A stretch of 64,000 nucleotides of DNA, from positions 62,001 through 126,000 of the forward strand of contig JAGOAU010000007.1 in assembly GCA_017983755.1 (NCBI GenBank), written 5' to 3'. Below, piece after piece: positions 27,264 through 36,624 of this stretch. The translations under genes were made by a program, and so were the position numbers. How positions within the stretch are numbered: position 1 is the first letter of the stretch; each line of letters begins with the position of its first letter. Under the pieces are notes generated by a model, which searched no databases, was not told the DNA's origin, and was given only the letters and a program-made list of their open reading frames with translations. The stretch comes from Azonexus sp. Lineage in GTDB: Bacteria; Pseudomonadota; Gammaproteobacteria; Burkholderiales; Rhodocyclaceae.

Positions 27264-28676
27264 TCAGTCCTCCAGAACCCAGGTGTCTTTGGTACCGCCG
27301 CCCTGCGACGAATTGACGACCAGCGAACCCTTGGTCAGGGCCACGCGCGTCAGGCCGCCGGGCACCATGTTCACGCACTCGCCCGAGGACAGCACGAAGG
27401 GCCGCAGGTCGAGGTGGCGCGGCGCGATGCCCTCGTCGACGAAGGTCGGGCAGTTTGACAGTGCCAGCGTCGGCTGGGCGATGTAGCCGTCGGGCTTGGC
27501 GATCAGCAGCTTGCGGAAATGCTCGATCTGCTCCTTCGTCGAAGCCGGGCCGACCAGCATGCCGTAGCCGCCGGCGCCATGGACTTCCTTGACCACCAGT
27601 TCCGGCAGGTGGTCGAGCACATAGGCCAGGTCGTCCTTCTTGCGGCACATGTAGGTCGGCACGTTGTTCAGCGTCGGCTCCTCGCCGAGGTAGAAGCGGA
27701 CCATGTCCGGCACGTAGGGATAGATCGACTTGTCGTCGGCGACGCCGGTGCCGATGGCATTGGCCAGCGTCACGTTGCCGGCCTGGTAGGCGCGCAGGAT
27801 GCCCGGCACGCCGAGCGTCGATTCGGGACGGAAGGCCTGCGGGTCCATGTAGTCGTCGTCGATGCGCCGGTAGATGACATCGACCCGTTGCGGACCCTGG
27901 GTCGTGCGCATGTAAACCACTTCGTCCTTGACGAAGAGGTCGCGGCCCTCGACCAGTTCGACGCCCATCTGCTGAGCGAGGAAGGTGTGTTCGAAATAGG
28001 CGCTGTTGTAGGCGCCCGGCGTCAGCACTACGACCGTCGGGTTGCTCACTCCCTTGGGCGCGACGGCACGCAGCTTTTCCAGCAGCATGTCGGGGTAATG
28101 CTGGACCGGCGCGACCTTGTTCCTGGCGAACAGTTCCGGGAACAGCCGCATCATCATCTTGCGGTCTTCCAGCATGTAGGAAACGCCGGACGGCACGCGC
28201 AGGTTGTCCTCCAGCACATAGAACTCGCCCTCCCCGGCGCGCACGATGTCGACCCCGGCGATGTGGGCATAGATGCCGCCCGGGACATCGACGCCCTTCA
28301 TCACCGGGCGGTACTGGGCATTGTTGAGAATCTGCTCGGCCGGAATCTTGCCCGCCTTGAGGATTTCCTGATCGTGGTAGATGTCGTCGAGGAACATGTT
28401 CAGCGCCTTGACGCGCTGGCGCAGGCCGGACTGCAAGGACTTCCACTCCGCCGAGGGAATGATGCGCGGAATGATGTCGAAGGGAATCAGGCGCTCCTTG
28501 CCCGCCTCCTCGCCGTACACCGCGAAGGTGATGCCGACGCGATGGAAGGCCAGGTCGGCCTCAGCCCGCTTGCGGGCGATACGCTCGGGCGGGGTCGCCT
28601 TGAGCCAGTCGTCGTAACGCTTGTAATGAGCGCGGACGCCGCCGTTGGCGTCCATCATTTCGTTATAGAAGTTCAT
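27264..28676 (-). CDS. Circularly permuted ATP-grasp protein (DUF404/DUF407)
   Basis: A 470-residue enzyme-like protein: RLIPFDIIPRIIPSAEWKSL, AGVDIVRAGEGEFYVLEDNL, YMLEDRKMMMRLFPELF, VDVIYRRIDDDYMDPQAFRP, KEVHGAGGYGMLVGP and VALTKGSLVVNSSQGGGTKD. ATP-grasp proteins of this class are thought to ligate peptides or amino acids. It is the first gene of the three-gene Anbu operon. Confidence 0.93.
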   Translation of the reverse strand: MNFYNEMMDANGGVRAHYKRYDDWLKATPPERIARKRAEADLAFHRVGITFAVYGEEAGKERLIPFDIIPRIIPSAEWKSLQSGLRQRVKALNMFLDDIYHDQEILKAGKIPAEQILNNAQYRPVMKGVDVPGGIYAHIAGVDIVRAGEGEFYVLEDNLRVPSGVSYMLEDRKMMMRLFPELFARNKVAPVQHYPDMLLEKLRAVAPKGVSNPTVVVLTPGAYNSAYFEHTFLAQQMGVELVEGRDLFVKDEVVYMRTTQGPQRVDVIYRRIDDDYMDPQAFRPESTLGVPGILRAYQAGNVTLANAIGTGVADDKSIYPYVPDMVRFYLGEEPTLNNVPTYMCRKKDDLAYVLDHLPELVVKEVHGAGGYGMLVGPASTKEQIEHFRKLLIAKPDGYIAQPTLALSNCPTFVDEGIAPRHLDLRPFVLSSGECVNMVPGGLTRVALTKGSLVVNSSQGGGTKDTWVLED

Positions 28677-28825
28677 GTTGGACTCGTCGCTGAGGATGCT
28701 CTCGGCAGGAATTCAGCAGATTCCATGCCACCGGTGAATATCACAGCAAATCAGTGGATTACATTTTCATGTTCAACCACTGCGCCCCCTTTCGGTGCGC
28801 ACCATGTCAAAGTGGTGCAAATAAA

Positions 28826-28853
28826 AAACCCGCCGGATCGCTCCGGCGGGTTT
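28826..28853 (-). terminator. Rho-independent terminator of the thiolase gene
   Basis: AAACCCGCCGGA, loop, TCCGGCGGGTTT, with a T-tract on the minus strand; it starts 23 nt after the thiolase stop. It could also act weakly in the other direction. Confidence 0.85.
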
Positions 28854-28875
28854 CCATGACCTGAAACCGAAGCGA

Positions 28876-30057
28876 TCAGGCGCGTTCGAGAATCACCGCA
28901 ATACCCTGGCCGCCACCGATACACATGGTGACGAGGGCATATTTGCCAGCGACACGTTCCAGTTCGTACAGCGCCTTGGTAGCGATGAAGGCACCGGAAC
29001 AGCCGACCGGGTGGCCGAGGGCGATGGCACCGCCGTTCGGGTTGGTCTTGGCCGGATCGAGACCGAGCACCTTGGAAACCGTCAGCGCTTGCGCGGCGAA
29101 GGCTTCGTTGGATTCGATGACATCCATCTGGTCCAGGGTCAGGCCAGCCTTCTTGAGGGCCAGTCTGGTTGCCGGAATCGGACCTTCGCCCATGACATCG
29201 TTCGGCACACCGGCAACGGCATAGCCAGCAATGCGGGCACGGGCCTTGTAACCAGCCTTGGCGGCCACATCAGCAGCAGCCAGCACGAAGAAGGCTGCGC
29301 CGTCGTTGATGCCGGAAGCATTGCCGGCGGTGACGGTACCGTCCTTCTTGAACGCCGGCTTCATCTTGGCCAGGCTTTCCAGCGTGGTGTTGGACTTGAC
29401 GTGCTCGTCGGTATCGAACACCACTTCGCCCTTGCGGGTCTGCTTGACGATCGGCACGATCTGCGACTTGAAGTGGCCGGCGGCGATGGCGGCAGTGGCA
29501 CGACGTTGCGACTCGACGGCGAAGGCATCCTGCTGTTCGCGGGTGAAGCCATGCTTGGCCGCCAGGTTCTCGGCGGTGATGCCCATGTGGCCGACGCCGA
29601 ACGGATCGGTCAGCACGGCAACCATCGAATCGATGGCCTTGGTGTCACCCATGCGGGCGCCGGAACGCAGCGCCGGCAGCATGTAGGCCGCCTTGGACAT
29701 GACTTCGACGCCACCGCCGATACCGTAGTCGGCATCGCCCAGCATGATGTTCTGGGCGGTGGTGACGATGCCCTGCAGGCCGGAGGAGCACAGGCGGCTG
29801 ACCTGCATGGCGACGGATTCCATCGGCAGACCGGCCTGGATGGAGGCGACGCGGGAGACGTAGGCATAGCGGGAGTCGGTCGGCATACAGTTGCCGACGG
29901 TGACGTAGTTGATCTGCTGGGGATCGACACCGGAGCGGACCACGGATTCCTTCATGACGATGCCGGCCAGTTCGCTGGCTTCGAAATCGGCCAGGGAGCC
30001 ACCAAAAGTACCAATAGCGGAACGAACTGCGCTCAGAACGACAACTTCTCTGCTCAT
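28876..30057 (-). CDS. Acetyl-CoA C-acyltransferase (BktB-like thiolase)
   Basis: A 393-residue thiolase: start MSREVVVLSAVRSAIGTFGG after a TGGAGG site, nucleophile Cys90 in SRLCSSGLQG, NEAFAAQALTVSKVLGL, GGAIALGHPVGCSGA (His) and the second Cys in VTMCIGGGQGIAV. It condenses or cleaves beta-ketoacyl-CoA. Sequence resembles BktB, which serves polyhydroxyalkanoate or beta-oxidation pathways; no pha gene lies nearby. It is transcribed on the same strand as, and 23 nt downstream of, the CobD/CbiB-like gene. Confidence 0.93.
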   Translation of the reverse strand: MSREVVVLSAVRSAIGTFGGSLADFEASELAGIVMKESVVRSGVDPQQINYVTVGNCMPTDSRYAYVSRVASIQAGLPMESVAMQVSRLCSSGLQGIVTTAQNIMLGDADYGIGGGVEVMSKAAYMLPALRSGARMGDTKAIDSMVAVLTDPFGVGHMGITAENLAAKHGFTREQQDAFAVESQRRATAAIAAGHFKSQIVPIVKQTRKGEVVFDTDEHVKSNTTLESLAKMKPAFKKDGTVTAGNASGINDGAAFFVLAAADVAAKAGYKARARIAGYAVAGVPNDVMGEGPIPATRLALKKAGLTLDQMDVIESNEAFAAQALTVSKVLGLDPAKTNPNGGAIALGHPVGCSGAFIATKALYELERVAGKYALVTMCIGGGQGIAVILERA

Positions 30058-30080
30058 GTAAACCTCCAGATAAAAATTAT

Positions 30081-31004
30081 TCAGCCCACCAGACTGGCGA
30101 ACTCCAACAAAAAGAGCAACAACATCCACAGCACCGTGGCCCGCCAGACGAGCCCGACGGCACTCTGCATGAAATCGACGTCGGCCGGGTCACCGACCCC
30201 CAGTTCCGCGCCATCGCTCACTTCGACACCTTCGGCCAGCGGCATGCCGAGCTGCACCCCGAGGGCGCCTGCACCGCTGGCCAGCACGATCCCGAGATCA
30301 CGATCCGGCCATTGACCTGCCTGGGTGCGCCAGCAATACACCGCATCCTCGAAATCGCCGACGATGGCGAAGGCAGATGCAGTCGCCCGCAATGGCAACC
30401 AATCGATGATACCGAAAACCTGACGGGAAAACGTGGAGAAATCATTGTGCTCCGCAGCATTATCGCGCTGCCAGCGGGCCTTGATCACCGCAGCCATGCG
30501 GTAGAGCACCGCACCACAGGGTCCCGGCAACAGGACGAAGCAAAGCAGCACGCCAAAGACATGGCGATGCGATGCTGCCAAGGCCGTTTCGATTGTCAGG
30601 CGGGCAATCTCCTGCGACCCGAGATCGTCGGCCGAACGCCCCCGCCACTCGGCCAGCAGGTGCCGGGCACGCGGCAGATCGCCGAGGCGCAGCGCCAGGT
30701 GGATTTCGGTGTAATGGTGGCTGAACTGGCGGAACCCCATCGTCAGGTAAAGGATGCCGATGTTGAACAGCAGCGCCAGGATGGGCGTGACCGAGTAGAG
30801 CAAGCCATAGAGCAGTGCAACCAGAAGCACCGGCAGCAGCACGGCAAGGCACCAGGCAATGACGCCCTGACGGTACTCGCCGGCATTGAAATGCGATTCG
30901 ATGAAGTCGGCCCAGGCCGCAAGCGGCTCTTCCACCACGCGGCGGTAATTCAGGGGTTGCAGCTGCTCGATGAGAAAGACTGCGATGAGCGAGAGAAGAC
31001 TCAT
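30081..31004 (-). CDS. CobD/CbiB-family membrane protein
   Basis: A 307-residue integral membrane protein with about five hydrophobic segments: MSLLSLIAVFLIEQLQPLNY, VIAWCLAVLLPVLLVALLYG, PILALLFNIGILYLTMGFRQ, and VFGIIDWLPLRATASAFAIV. This matches the CobD/CbiB-like proteins of betaproteobacteria. There are no other cobalamin genes in the window, so true CobD function is doubtful; a regulatory AmpE-like role is an alternative. Confidence 0.8.
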   Translation of the reverse strand: MSLLSLIAVFLIEQLQPLNYRRVVEEPLAAWADFIESHFNAGEYRQGVIAWCLAVLLPVLLVALLYGLLYSVTPILALLFNIGILYLTMGFRQFSHHYTEIHLALRLGDLPRARHLLAEWRGRSADDLGSQEIARLTIETALAASHRHVFGVLLCFVLLPGPCGAVLYRMAAVIKARWQRDNAAEHNDFSTFSRQVFGIIDWLPLRATASAFAIVGDFEDAVYCWRTQAGQWPDRDLGIVLASGAGALGVQLGMPLAEGVEVSDGAELGVGDPADVDFMQSAVGLVWRATVLWMLLLFLLEFASLVG

Positions 31005-31068
31005 GTAGTGCCGGGGGATGCCGGGTTCGGCTTATCTTCTTGTGCTAAAACGCCACCATACCACAAGC

Positions 31069-31662
31069 TCATGCGGCGTGCAGGCCAAGGCGCTCGGTCA
31101 GGGAACGGATCATGCCTGCGGTCGCCCCCCAGATGAAATAGTCGCCATAGGGCATGGCGAAAAAATGGCGCAGGGCGCCGCGATAATGCAGCGAATGCCG
31201 CTTGTGGTTGGCGGGATCGAGCAGGAAGGCCAGCGGCACTTCGAAGGCTTCCGCCACCTCGAAGGGGTCGAGCGCCAGCTCGAACGGCGGCGTCACCAGG
31301 GCGACCACCGGCGTCACCCGAAAACCGGTGCCGGTGCGGTATTCGGGCAGGAAGCCGAGCACTTCGACGTGCTCGCGGGCAAGGCCGATTTCCTCCTCGG
31401 TCTCGCGCAGTGCGGTATGGACCGGCGACTGGTCTTCTTCCTCGACACGGCCGCCAGGAAAACTGATCTGCCCGGCATGGTCCTTGAGGTGCGCGGTACG
31501 CTGGGTCAGCAGCACGGTCTGGCCGTTGTCGCGCTGGACGATCGGGAAGAGGACGGCGGCGGGCGTCAGCGGCAGGCCCTCGCCGCCATCTTCCTGCACG
31601 AAATGGCCGGTGATCGGCTCCCGCAACAGGCTCGCGCGCAGGCGGTCGAGATCGACACTCAT
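31069..31662 (-). CDS. Nudix CoA pyrophosphatase
   Basis: A 197-residue NudL-like protein. The Nudix box is intact: GGRVEEEDQSPVHTALRETE followed by EEIGL, and the CoA-specific region LLTQRTAHLKDHAGQISFPG precedes it. It hydrolyses CoA and derivatives. It overlaps the small gene upstream by 4 nt. Confidence 0.92.
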   Translation of the reverse strand: MSVDLDRLRASLLREPITGHFVQEDGGEGLPLTPAAVLFPIVQRDNGQTVLLTQRTAHLKDHAGQISFPGGRVEEEDQSPVHTALRETEEEIGLAREHVEVLGFLPEYRTGTGFRVTPVVALVTPPFELALDPFEVAEAFEVPLAFLLDPANHKRHSLHYRGALRHFFAMPYGDYFIWGATAGMIRSLTERLGLHAA

Positions 31663-31916
31663 GCAGCTTCGGCGTCGCCCTCGATTTCCGCATGGACCGA
31701 CGACAGCGCATCCTGCAAGGTTTCTTCGGACAATTGGTTGAGCGACGTCGCCACCATGTCGGCCGCCTCGATGGCGCCGACCGGCAGGCGTTTGCTGTCG
31801 AGGCTGGCGATCAGCGCCGCCGAGGCGCCGACCACGTGCAGGATGGCCTGTCGCTCGCCCATCAACATTTCGACTTCGCGCCGAAGCAGGGCAATTTCCT
31901 GATCGCGATGCGGCAT
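31659..31916 (-). CDS. Hypothetical small helical protein (85 aa)
   Basis: Not recognised. The N-terminal half is a predicted coiled coil (DQEIALLRREVEMLMGERQA); the C-terminus is acidic. It is coupled to the Nudix gene by a 4-nt overlap and lies 10 nt after the aspartic protease gene, so the three probably form one transcript. Confidence 0.7.
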   Translation of the reverse strand: MPHRDQEIALLRREVEMLMGERQAILHVVGASAALIASLDSKRLPVGAIEAADMVATSLNQLSEETLQDALSSVHAEIEGDAEAA

Positions 31917-31926
31917 GGTCTCTCTC

Positions 31927-32565
31927 CTAGAAACGTCTTTTAAGTGTCATGGTACTGCCGTCGCGCTGCATTTCCATCCGGTTGAGAAAGCTCATGCCGA
32001 GCAGCGCCATCGGCATTTCGGTCTGGTGGATCAGGGCATCGACGTTGTGCAGGGTCACATCGCCGATCCGTACCGTATCCAGCTTAACCTTGCTGACCAC
32101 GGACTGGCCGTTCGCCGTCTGGGTCATGCCCTTCTGGCCGCGGTTGAAATCGAGCCCGATCCGTCGGGCATCGGTGGCGCCCAGCGAAACCATGGTCGCC
32201 CCGGTATCGACAATGAAGCGTACCGAGGTGCCGTTGATCGTGCCCGTGGTATAGAAATGCCCCTGGCCATCGGCGTTCAGGATGATCTTTCCGGAACCGT
32301 CGCCGGACGCCGCGCCGATGGCGTGCTGGCCGACACGCAACGGACGCTTCTTGCCGCCGATTTCGATGACGGCCTGGTCGCCCTGAACAGAGAGCACCTT
32401 CACCCCGTCCAGGGACTGGCCGGCGGCAACGGCCTGTGGCTCGCCGCCATTGATCATCAGCATGGCCTTGCTGCCCATCACGCCTGCCAGACCGATATCC
32501 TGCGCTGCCGCGACACCTGAAACAAGGCCGAGAAGCAGGGCGAAGCGCGTAAAATGGGCCCTCAC
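31927..32565 (-). CDS. Clan AA aspartic protease, TIGR02281 family
   Basis: A 212-residue protein with a signal peptide (residues 1-21, cleavage near VAAA/QD), a middle region repeating an SH3-like DGVKVLSVQGDQAVIEIGGK unit, and a retropepsin-like domain with the active-site motif VRFIVDTGATMVSLG and the ALLGMSFLNRMEMQRDG flank. Predicted periplasmic. The target is unknown. It diverges from the amidotransferase gene. Confidence 0.9.
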   Translation of the reverse strand: MRAHFTRFALLLGLVSGVAAAQDIGLAGVMGSKAMLMINGGEPQAVAAGQSLDGVKVLSVQGDQAVIEIGGKKRPLRVGQHAIGAASGDGSGKIILNADGQGHFYTTGTINGTSVRFIVDTGATMVSLGATDARRIGLDFNRGQKGMTQTANGQSVVSKVKLDTVRIGDVTLHNVDALIHQTEMPMALLGMSFLNRMEMQRDGSTMTLKRRF

Positions 32566-32586
32566 TTTTCAATCGCTCCCGCCACC

Positions 32587-33300
32587 ATGCAACCCGTTGC
32601 CATCTTTCGCCACTCCCCTACCGAAGGTCCGGGCTATTTTGCCATATTCCTTGAGCAGCAAGGGATTCCGTGGCGCCTGATCGCCATCGACGAAGGCGAA
32701 GCGGTGCCTGCTGCGGTCAACGGCTTTTCCGGCCTCTGTTTCATGGGCGGGCCGATGAGCGTCAATGACCCGCTGCCGTGGATCGAGCCCGTCTGCCAGC
32801 TCATCCGGACCGCCGCAGCGCAGGACATCCCGGTGATCGGCCATTGTCTCGGCGGGCAGTTGATGAGCAAGGCGCTCGGCGGCCAGGTGACGAGGAATGC
32901 CGTCAAGGAAATCGGCTGGGGTGAGGCAGGCGGCGAAAGCGACCCGGTCGCCCGGCACTGGCTCGGCCACTACGCCGGCAAGATCGGCACCATCTTCCAG
33001 TGGCATGGCGAAACCTTCAGTATCCCGCCGGGCGCCACCCGATTGTTTGCCAACATGCACTGTGCCAACCAGATGTTCGCGCTCGGTCCGCACCTCGGCA
33101 TGCAATGCCATGTCGAGATGACGCCGGAAATGATCGCCACCTGGTGCGGGCAATGGTCCGATGAAGCGCACGCCGTCGCCGATCAGCCCAGCGTGCAGAC
33201 TCCCGTAGCAATGCAACAGGAAATCGCCGAACGCCTGCCAGTGATGCGCCAGCTTTCCGAGCAGCTTTACTCGGTCTGGATCAAGGGCCTGCAGCGCTGA
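32587..33300 (+). CDS. Class I glutamine amidotransferase-like protein
   Basis: A 237-residue, single-domain GATase: FRHSPTEGPGYFAIFLEQQG, CFMGGPMSVNDPLPW, nucleophile elbow VIGHCLGGQLMSKALGG and catalytic His in MQCHVEMTPEM. Stand-alone proteins of this type resemble GMP synthase amidotransferase domains; the acceptor substrate is unknown. The start MQPVAIF is chosen by family. Confidence 0.9.
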   Translation: MQPVAIFRHSPTEGPGYFAIFLEQQGIPWRLIAIDEGEAVPAAVNGFSGLCFMGGPMSVNDPLPWIEPVCQLIRTAAAQDIPVIGHCLGGQLMSKALGGQVTRNAVKEIGWGEAGGESDPVARHWLGHYAGKIGTIFQWHGETFSIPPGATRLFANMHCANQMFALGPHLGMQCHVEMTPEMIATWCGQWSDEAHAVADQPSVQTPVAMQQEIAERLPVMRQLSEQLYSVWIKGLQR

Positions 33301-33321
33301 AAGCGGGCGCCTGAAAAGCCA

Positions 33322-33353
33322 AACGGGCAGTCGAGCTGCCCGTTCCGATTTTT
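33322..33353 (+). terminator. Rho-independent terminator of the amidotransferase gene
   Basis: AACGGGCAG, a short loop, CTGCCCGTT, then CCGATTTTT. Confidence 0.75.
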
Positions 33354-33380
33354 GCCCGCTTCAGGGCGTCGACCGCAACT
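33348..33380 (+). repeat. Dispersed GTCGAC repeat, copy 9
   Basis: ATTTTTGCCCGCTTCAGGGC then GTCGACCGCAAC, immediately beyond the 3' end of yajQ and overlapping the terminator T-tract. Confidence 0.65.
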
Positions 33381-33386
33381 GACGCC

Positions 33387-33881
33387 TCAGTCGCGGAAAT
33401 TGCCGTACTTGATCGGGAAATCGGTGATCGACTTGGTGATCAGCGCGATGCACGACTGCAGGTCATCACGCTTGGCGCCCTGGACGCGCACGGTATCGCC
33501 CTGGATCGAGGCCTGCACCTTCAGCTTGCCGTCCTTGACCAGCTTGACGATCTTCTTCGCCAGATCGCTGTCGATACCATCCTTGATCTTCATCTCCTGC
33601 TTAACCTTGTTGCCGGAGACACTGATCACCTTCTGGTGGTCAAGACGCTTGACGCTTTCCTTCTCCTTCTTTTCCATCGCCGGAAATAGCAGATCCTTAA
33701 TTTGATCGAGCTGGAAATCGGAGTCGCCCCACAGGGTGATGACCTTGTCTTTCTCGTTCAGCTCGACCTTGGCGCTGGTGCCCTTGAAGTCGTAGCGGTT
33801 GTCGATCTGGCGCGAGGTAACGTCGATGGCGTTCTTCAACGCCACCATGTCCGCTTCGGAGGTGAAGTCAAAGGAAGGCAT
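33387..33881 (-). CDS. yajQ: YajQ family cyclic di-GMP-binding protein
   Basis: A 164-residue protein with the family N-terminus MPSFDFTSEADMVALKNAID, RYDFKGTSAKVELNEKDKVI and the C-terminal VRVQGAKRDDLQSCIALI. Two YajQ folds; some homologues bind c-di-GMP and act with transcription factors. It ends the arginine-containing gene string. Confidence 0.95.
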   Translation of the reverse strand: MPSFDFTSEADMVALKNAIDVTSRQIDNRYDFKGTSAKVELNEKDKVITLWGDSDFQLDQIKDLLFPAMEKKEKESVKRLDHQKVISVSGNKVKQEMKIKDGIDSDLAKKIVKLVKDGKLKVQASIQGDTVRVQGAKRDDLQSCIALITKSITDFPIKYGNFRD

Positions 33882-33886
33882 GGCGA

Positions 33887-34204
33887 TTACCCGAAATGAC
33901 AGACGTAGTGATAGGCGTCACCGTCGGCGACCGAAATCTCGAAGCTGGAATTGCCCGGCACGTTGAAGGACTGGCCTTCACCCCAGGTTGTCCACTCGGA
34001 TTCGCCCTTGAGCCTGACGCGGCACGAACCGCCGACGCCCTCCATTATTTCCGGCGCGCCGGTGTTGAACGTCAGAGAGGACGGCAGGATCACGCCGACC
34101 GTCTTCTTCGTGCCGTCGGCCAGCACCACAGTGTGGCTGACGCACTTGCCATCGAAGTAGACATTGGCCTTCTTGACCACCGAAACGTTGTCATATTGCG
34201 ACAT
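33887..34204 (-). CDS. ppnP: Pyrimidine/purine nucleoside phosphorylase PpnP
   Basis: A 105-residue cupin-like protein (formerly DUF1255): [40 protein letters not shown], and [19 protein letters not shown] at the C-terminus. It phosphorolyses diverse nucleosides. It starts directly at the end of the DUF2788 gene. Confidence 0.94.
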   Translation of the reverse strand: MSQYDNVSVVKKANVYFDGKCVSHTVVLADGTKKTVGVILPSSLTFNTGAPEIMEGVGGSCRVRLKGESEWTTWGEGQSFNVPGNSSFEISVADGDAYHYVCHFG

Positions 34205-34429
34205 TTAGATACCCCAGAGTTTTTGAATGACAGCCTTGGCGATGAAGCCGAGCATGCCGAAAGCCAGCACGAAGAACAGCACGAAAGTGCCCGTCTTGCC
34301 GGCTTTCGACTTCCAGGCGATCTCGCCGATGATGAACAGCATGAACAGGATGAAGGCACCGACGCCCCAGGTTGCGCCGAAGTCCGCCAGTTGCTCCTCG
34401 GTGAAGCCGAACAGGGTGCCGCCTTCCAT
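34205..34429 (-). CDS. DUF2788 small membrane protein
   Basis: A 74-residue protein with two helices (WGVGAFILFMLFIIGEIAW and TFVLFFVLAFGMLGFIAKAV), matching the DUF2788 family. Its function is unknown. It is packed between argG (3-nt gap) and ppnP (0-nt gap). Confidence 0.85.
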   Translation of the reverse strand: MEGGTLFGFTEEQLADFGATWGVGAFILFMLFIIGEIAWKSKAGKTGTFVLFFVLAFGMLGFIAKAVIQKLWGI

Positions 34430-34432
34430 CGC

Positions 34433-35668
34433 TTAGGCCTGGCCCTTCCTGGCCCGCAGATTGGCGGCGATGCGCATGCGCAGCGCGTTGAGCTTGATGA
34501 AGCCCGCGGCATCCTTCTGGTCATAGGCACCGGCATCGTCCTCGAAAGTGGCGATGGTCGGGTCGAACAGCGAATCGGTCTTCGAGTCGCGGCCGACGAC
34601 GATGACGTTGCCCTTGTAGAGCTTGACGCGGACGACGCCGTTGACGGTCGATTGGGTGTGATCGATCAGCGTCTGCAGCGCGATGCGCTCCGGGCTCCAC
34701 CAGTAGCCGTTGTACACCAGGCTGGCGTAGCGCGGCATCAGGTCGTCCTTGAGGTGGGCGACTTCACGGTCGAGGCAAACCGATTCGATGGCGCGGTGTG
34801 CGCGCAGCATGATCGTGCCACCCGGAGTTTCGTAACAGCCGCGCGACTTCATGCCGACATAGCGGTTCTCGACCAGGTCGAGACGGCCGATGCCATGCTG
34901 GCCACCCAACTTGTTCAGCGTGGCGAGCACCTGAGCCGGACTCATGCGCGTGCCGTTGAGGGCAACGATGTCGCCCTTCTCGTATTCGAGTTCGAGGTAT
35001 TCGGCCTTGTCCGGCGCGGCTTCCGGCGACACCGTCCAGCGCCACATCGATTCCTCGGCCTCGGCCGCCGGGTTTTCGAGGTGGCGGCCTTCGTAGGAGA
35101 TGTGCAGCAGGTTGGCGTCCATCGAGTACGGCGAACCGCCCTGCTTGTGCTTCATGTCGACCGGGATGCCATGCTGCTCGGCATAGGCCATGAGTTTCTC
35201 GCGGGACAGCAGATCCCACTCGCGCCACGGGGCGATGACCTTGATGCCCGGCTTCAGCGCGTAGGCGCCGAGCTCGAAACGCACCTGGTCGTTGCCCTTG
35301 CCGGTCGCGCCATGCGAAATGGCGTCGGCATCGGTGGCGTTGACGATCTCGATCAGGCGCTTGGCGATCAGCGGGCGTGCGATCGAGGTGCCGAGCAGGT
35401 ATTCGCCTTCATAGACGGTGTTGCAGCGGAACATCGGGAAGACGAAATCGCGGACGAATTCCTCGCGCAGATCATCGATGAAGATGTTTTCCGGCTTGAT
35501 GCCAAATTGCAGCGCCTTGGCGCGCGCCGGTTCCAGTTCCTCTCCCTGACCGAGGTCGGCGGTGAAGGTCACCACTTCGCACTGGTAGGTATCCTGCAGC
35601 CACTTGAGGATCACCGAGGTATCGAGACCGCCGGAATAGGCCAGCACCACTTTTTTGACGTCGCTCAT
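34433..35668 (-). CDS. argG: Argininosuccinate synthase
   Basis: A 411-residue ArgG: ATP-binding [39 protein letters not shown], and [20 protein letters not shown]. It joins citrulline and aspartate. Start MSDVKK is chosen over a 77-codon upstream extension that has no ribosome site. It follows argF by 32 nt. Confidence 0.98.
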   Translation of the reverse strand: MSDVKKVVLAYSGGLDTSVILKWLQDTYQCEVVTFTADLGQGEELEPARAKALQFGIKPENIFIDDLREEFVRDFVFPMFRCNTVYEGEYLLGTSIARPLIAKRLIEIVNATDADAISHGATGKGNDQVRFELGAYALKPGIKVIAPWREWDLLSREKLMAYAEQHGIPVDMKHKQGGSPYSMDANLLHISYEGRHLENPAAEAEESMWRWTVSPEAAPDKAEYLELEYEKGDIVALNGTRMSPAQVLATLNKLGGQHGIGRLDLVENRYVGMKSRGCYETPGGTIMLRAHRAIESVCLDREVAHLKDDLMPRYASLVYNGYWWSPERIALQTLIDHTQSTVNGVVRVKLYKGNVIVVGRDSKTDSLFDPTIATFEDDAGAYDQKDAAGFIKLNALRMRIAANLRARKGQA

Positions 35669-35700
35669 TTCTGTTCCCTTGTTTCGTTTAACCCTGCCGC

Positions 35701-36621
35701 TCAGCCCTGGATGCGGCCCAGCAACAAATACTCCATCAGCGCTTTCTGAACGTGCAAGCGATTTTCCGCCTCTTCCCAGACCACCGACTGCGGTCCGTCG
35801 ATCACTTCGGCCGTCACTTCCTCGCCCCGATGCGCCGGCAGGCAGTGCATGAACAAGGCGTCGGCATTGGCCACGCGCATCATGTCGCCATCCACGCACC
35901 AGTCAGCGAAGGCCTTGATCCGCGCTTCGTTCTCGGCCTCGAACCCCATCGACGTCCACACGTCGGTCGTCACCAGGTCGGCATCACGACAGGCGTCCAT
36001 GGGATCGGCGAACACCTTGAAGCGCGCGCTGTCGATCCTGCCGACCAGTTCCGAATTGATTTCGTAGCCTGGCGGGGTCGACACATGCACGGTGAAATCC
36101 AGCACCTGCGCCGCCTGCAGCCAGGTATTGCACATGTTGTTGGCGTCGCCGACCCAGGCCACGGTCTTGCCCTGGATGCAACCGCGATGCTCGATGTAGG
36201 TGTAGATGTCGGCCAGGATCTGGCACGGATGGTATTCGTTGGTCAGCCCGTTGATCACCGGCACGCGCGAGTTGGCGGCGAAACGCTCGATGATTTCCTG
36301 CTCGAAGGTGCGGATCATGACGATATCGCTCATCCGCGAGATCACCTGCGCCGCATCCTCGACCGGCTCACCGCGCCCGAGTTGCGAGTCGCGGGTATTC
36401 AGGTAGATCGCCGAGCCACCCAGCTGCTGCATGCCGGCCTCGAAGGAAAGGCGCGTGCGCGTGCTGGCCTTCTCGAAGATCATCACCAGCGTGCGGTCGC
36501 TGAGCGGCCAGTACTTCTCGTAGGACTTGAACTGGTTCTTGATCCAGCGCGTGCGTTCGAACACGTATTCGAATTCTTCGCGCGTAAAGTCCTTGAATTG
36601 CAGAAAATGTTTGATCGCCAT
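35701..36621 (-). CDS. argF: Ornithine carbamoyltransferase
   Basis: A 306-residue enzyme with the carbamoyl-phosphate motif [19 protein letters not shown], ornithine/CP residues in [23 protein letters not shown] and the catalytic [11 protein letters not shown]. It converts ornithine to citrulline. It lies 3 nt after argD. Confidence 0.98.
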   Translation of the reverse strand: MAIKHFLQFKDFTREEFEYVFERTRWIKNQFKSYEKYWPLSDRTLVMIFEKASTRTRLSFEAGMQQLGGSAIYLNTRDSQLGRGEPVEDAAQVISRMSDIVMIRTFEQEIIERFAANSRVPVINGLTNEYHPCQILADIYTYIEHRGCIQGKTVAWVGDANNMCNTWLQAAQVLDFTVHVSTPPGYEINSELVGRIDSARFKVFADPMDACRDADLVTTDVWTSMGFEAENEARIKAFADWCVDGDMMRVANADALFMHCLPAHRGEEVTAEVIDGPQSVVWEEAENRLHVQKALMEYLLLGRIQG

Positions 36622-36624
36622 GAT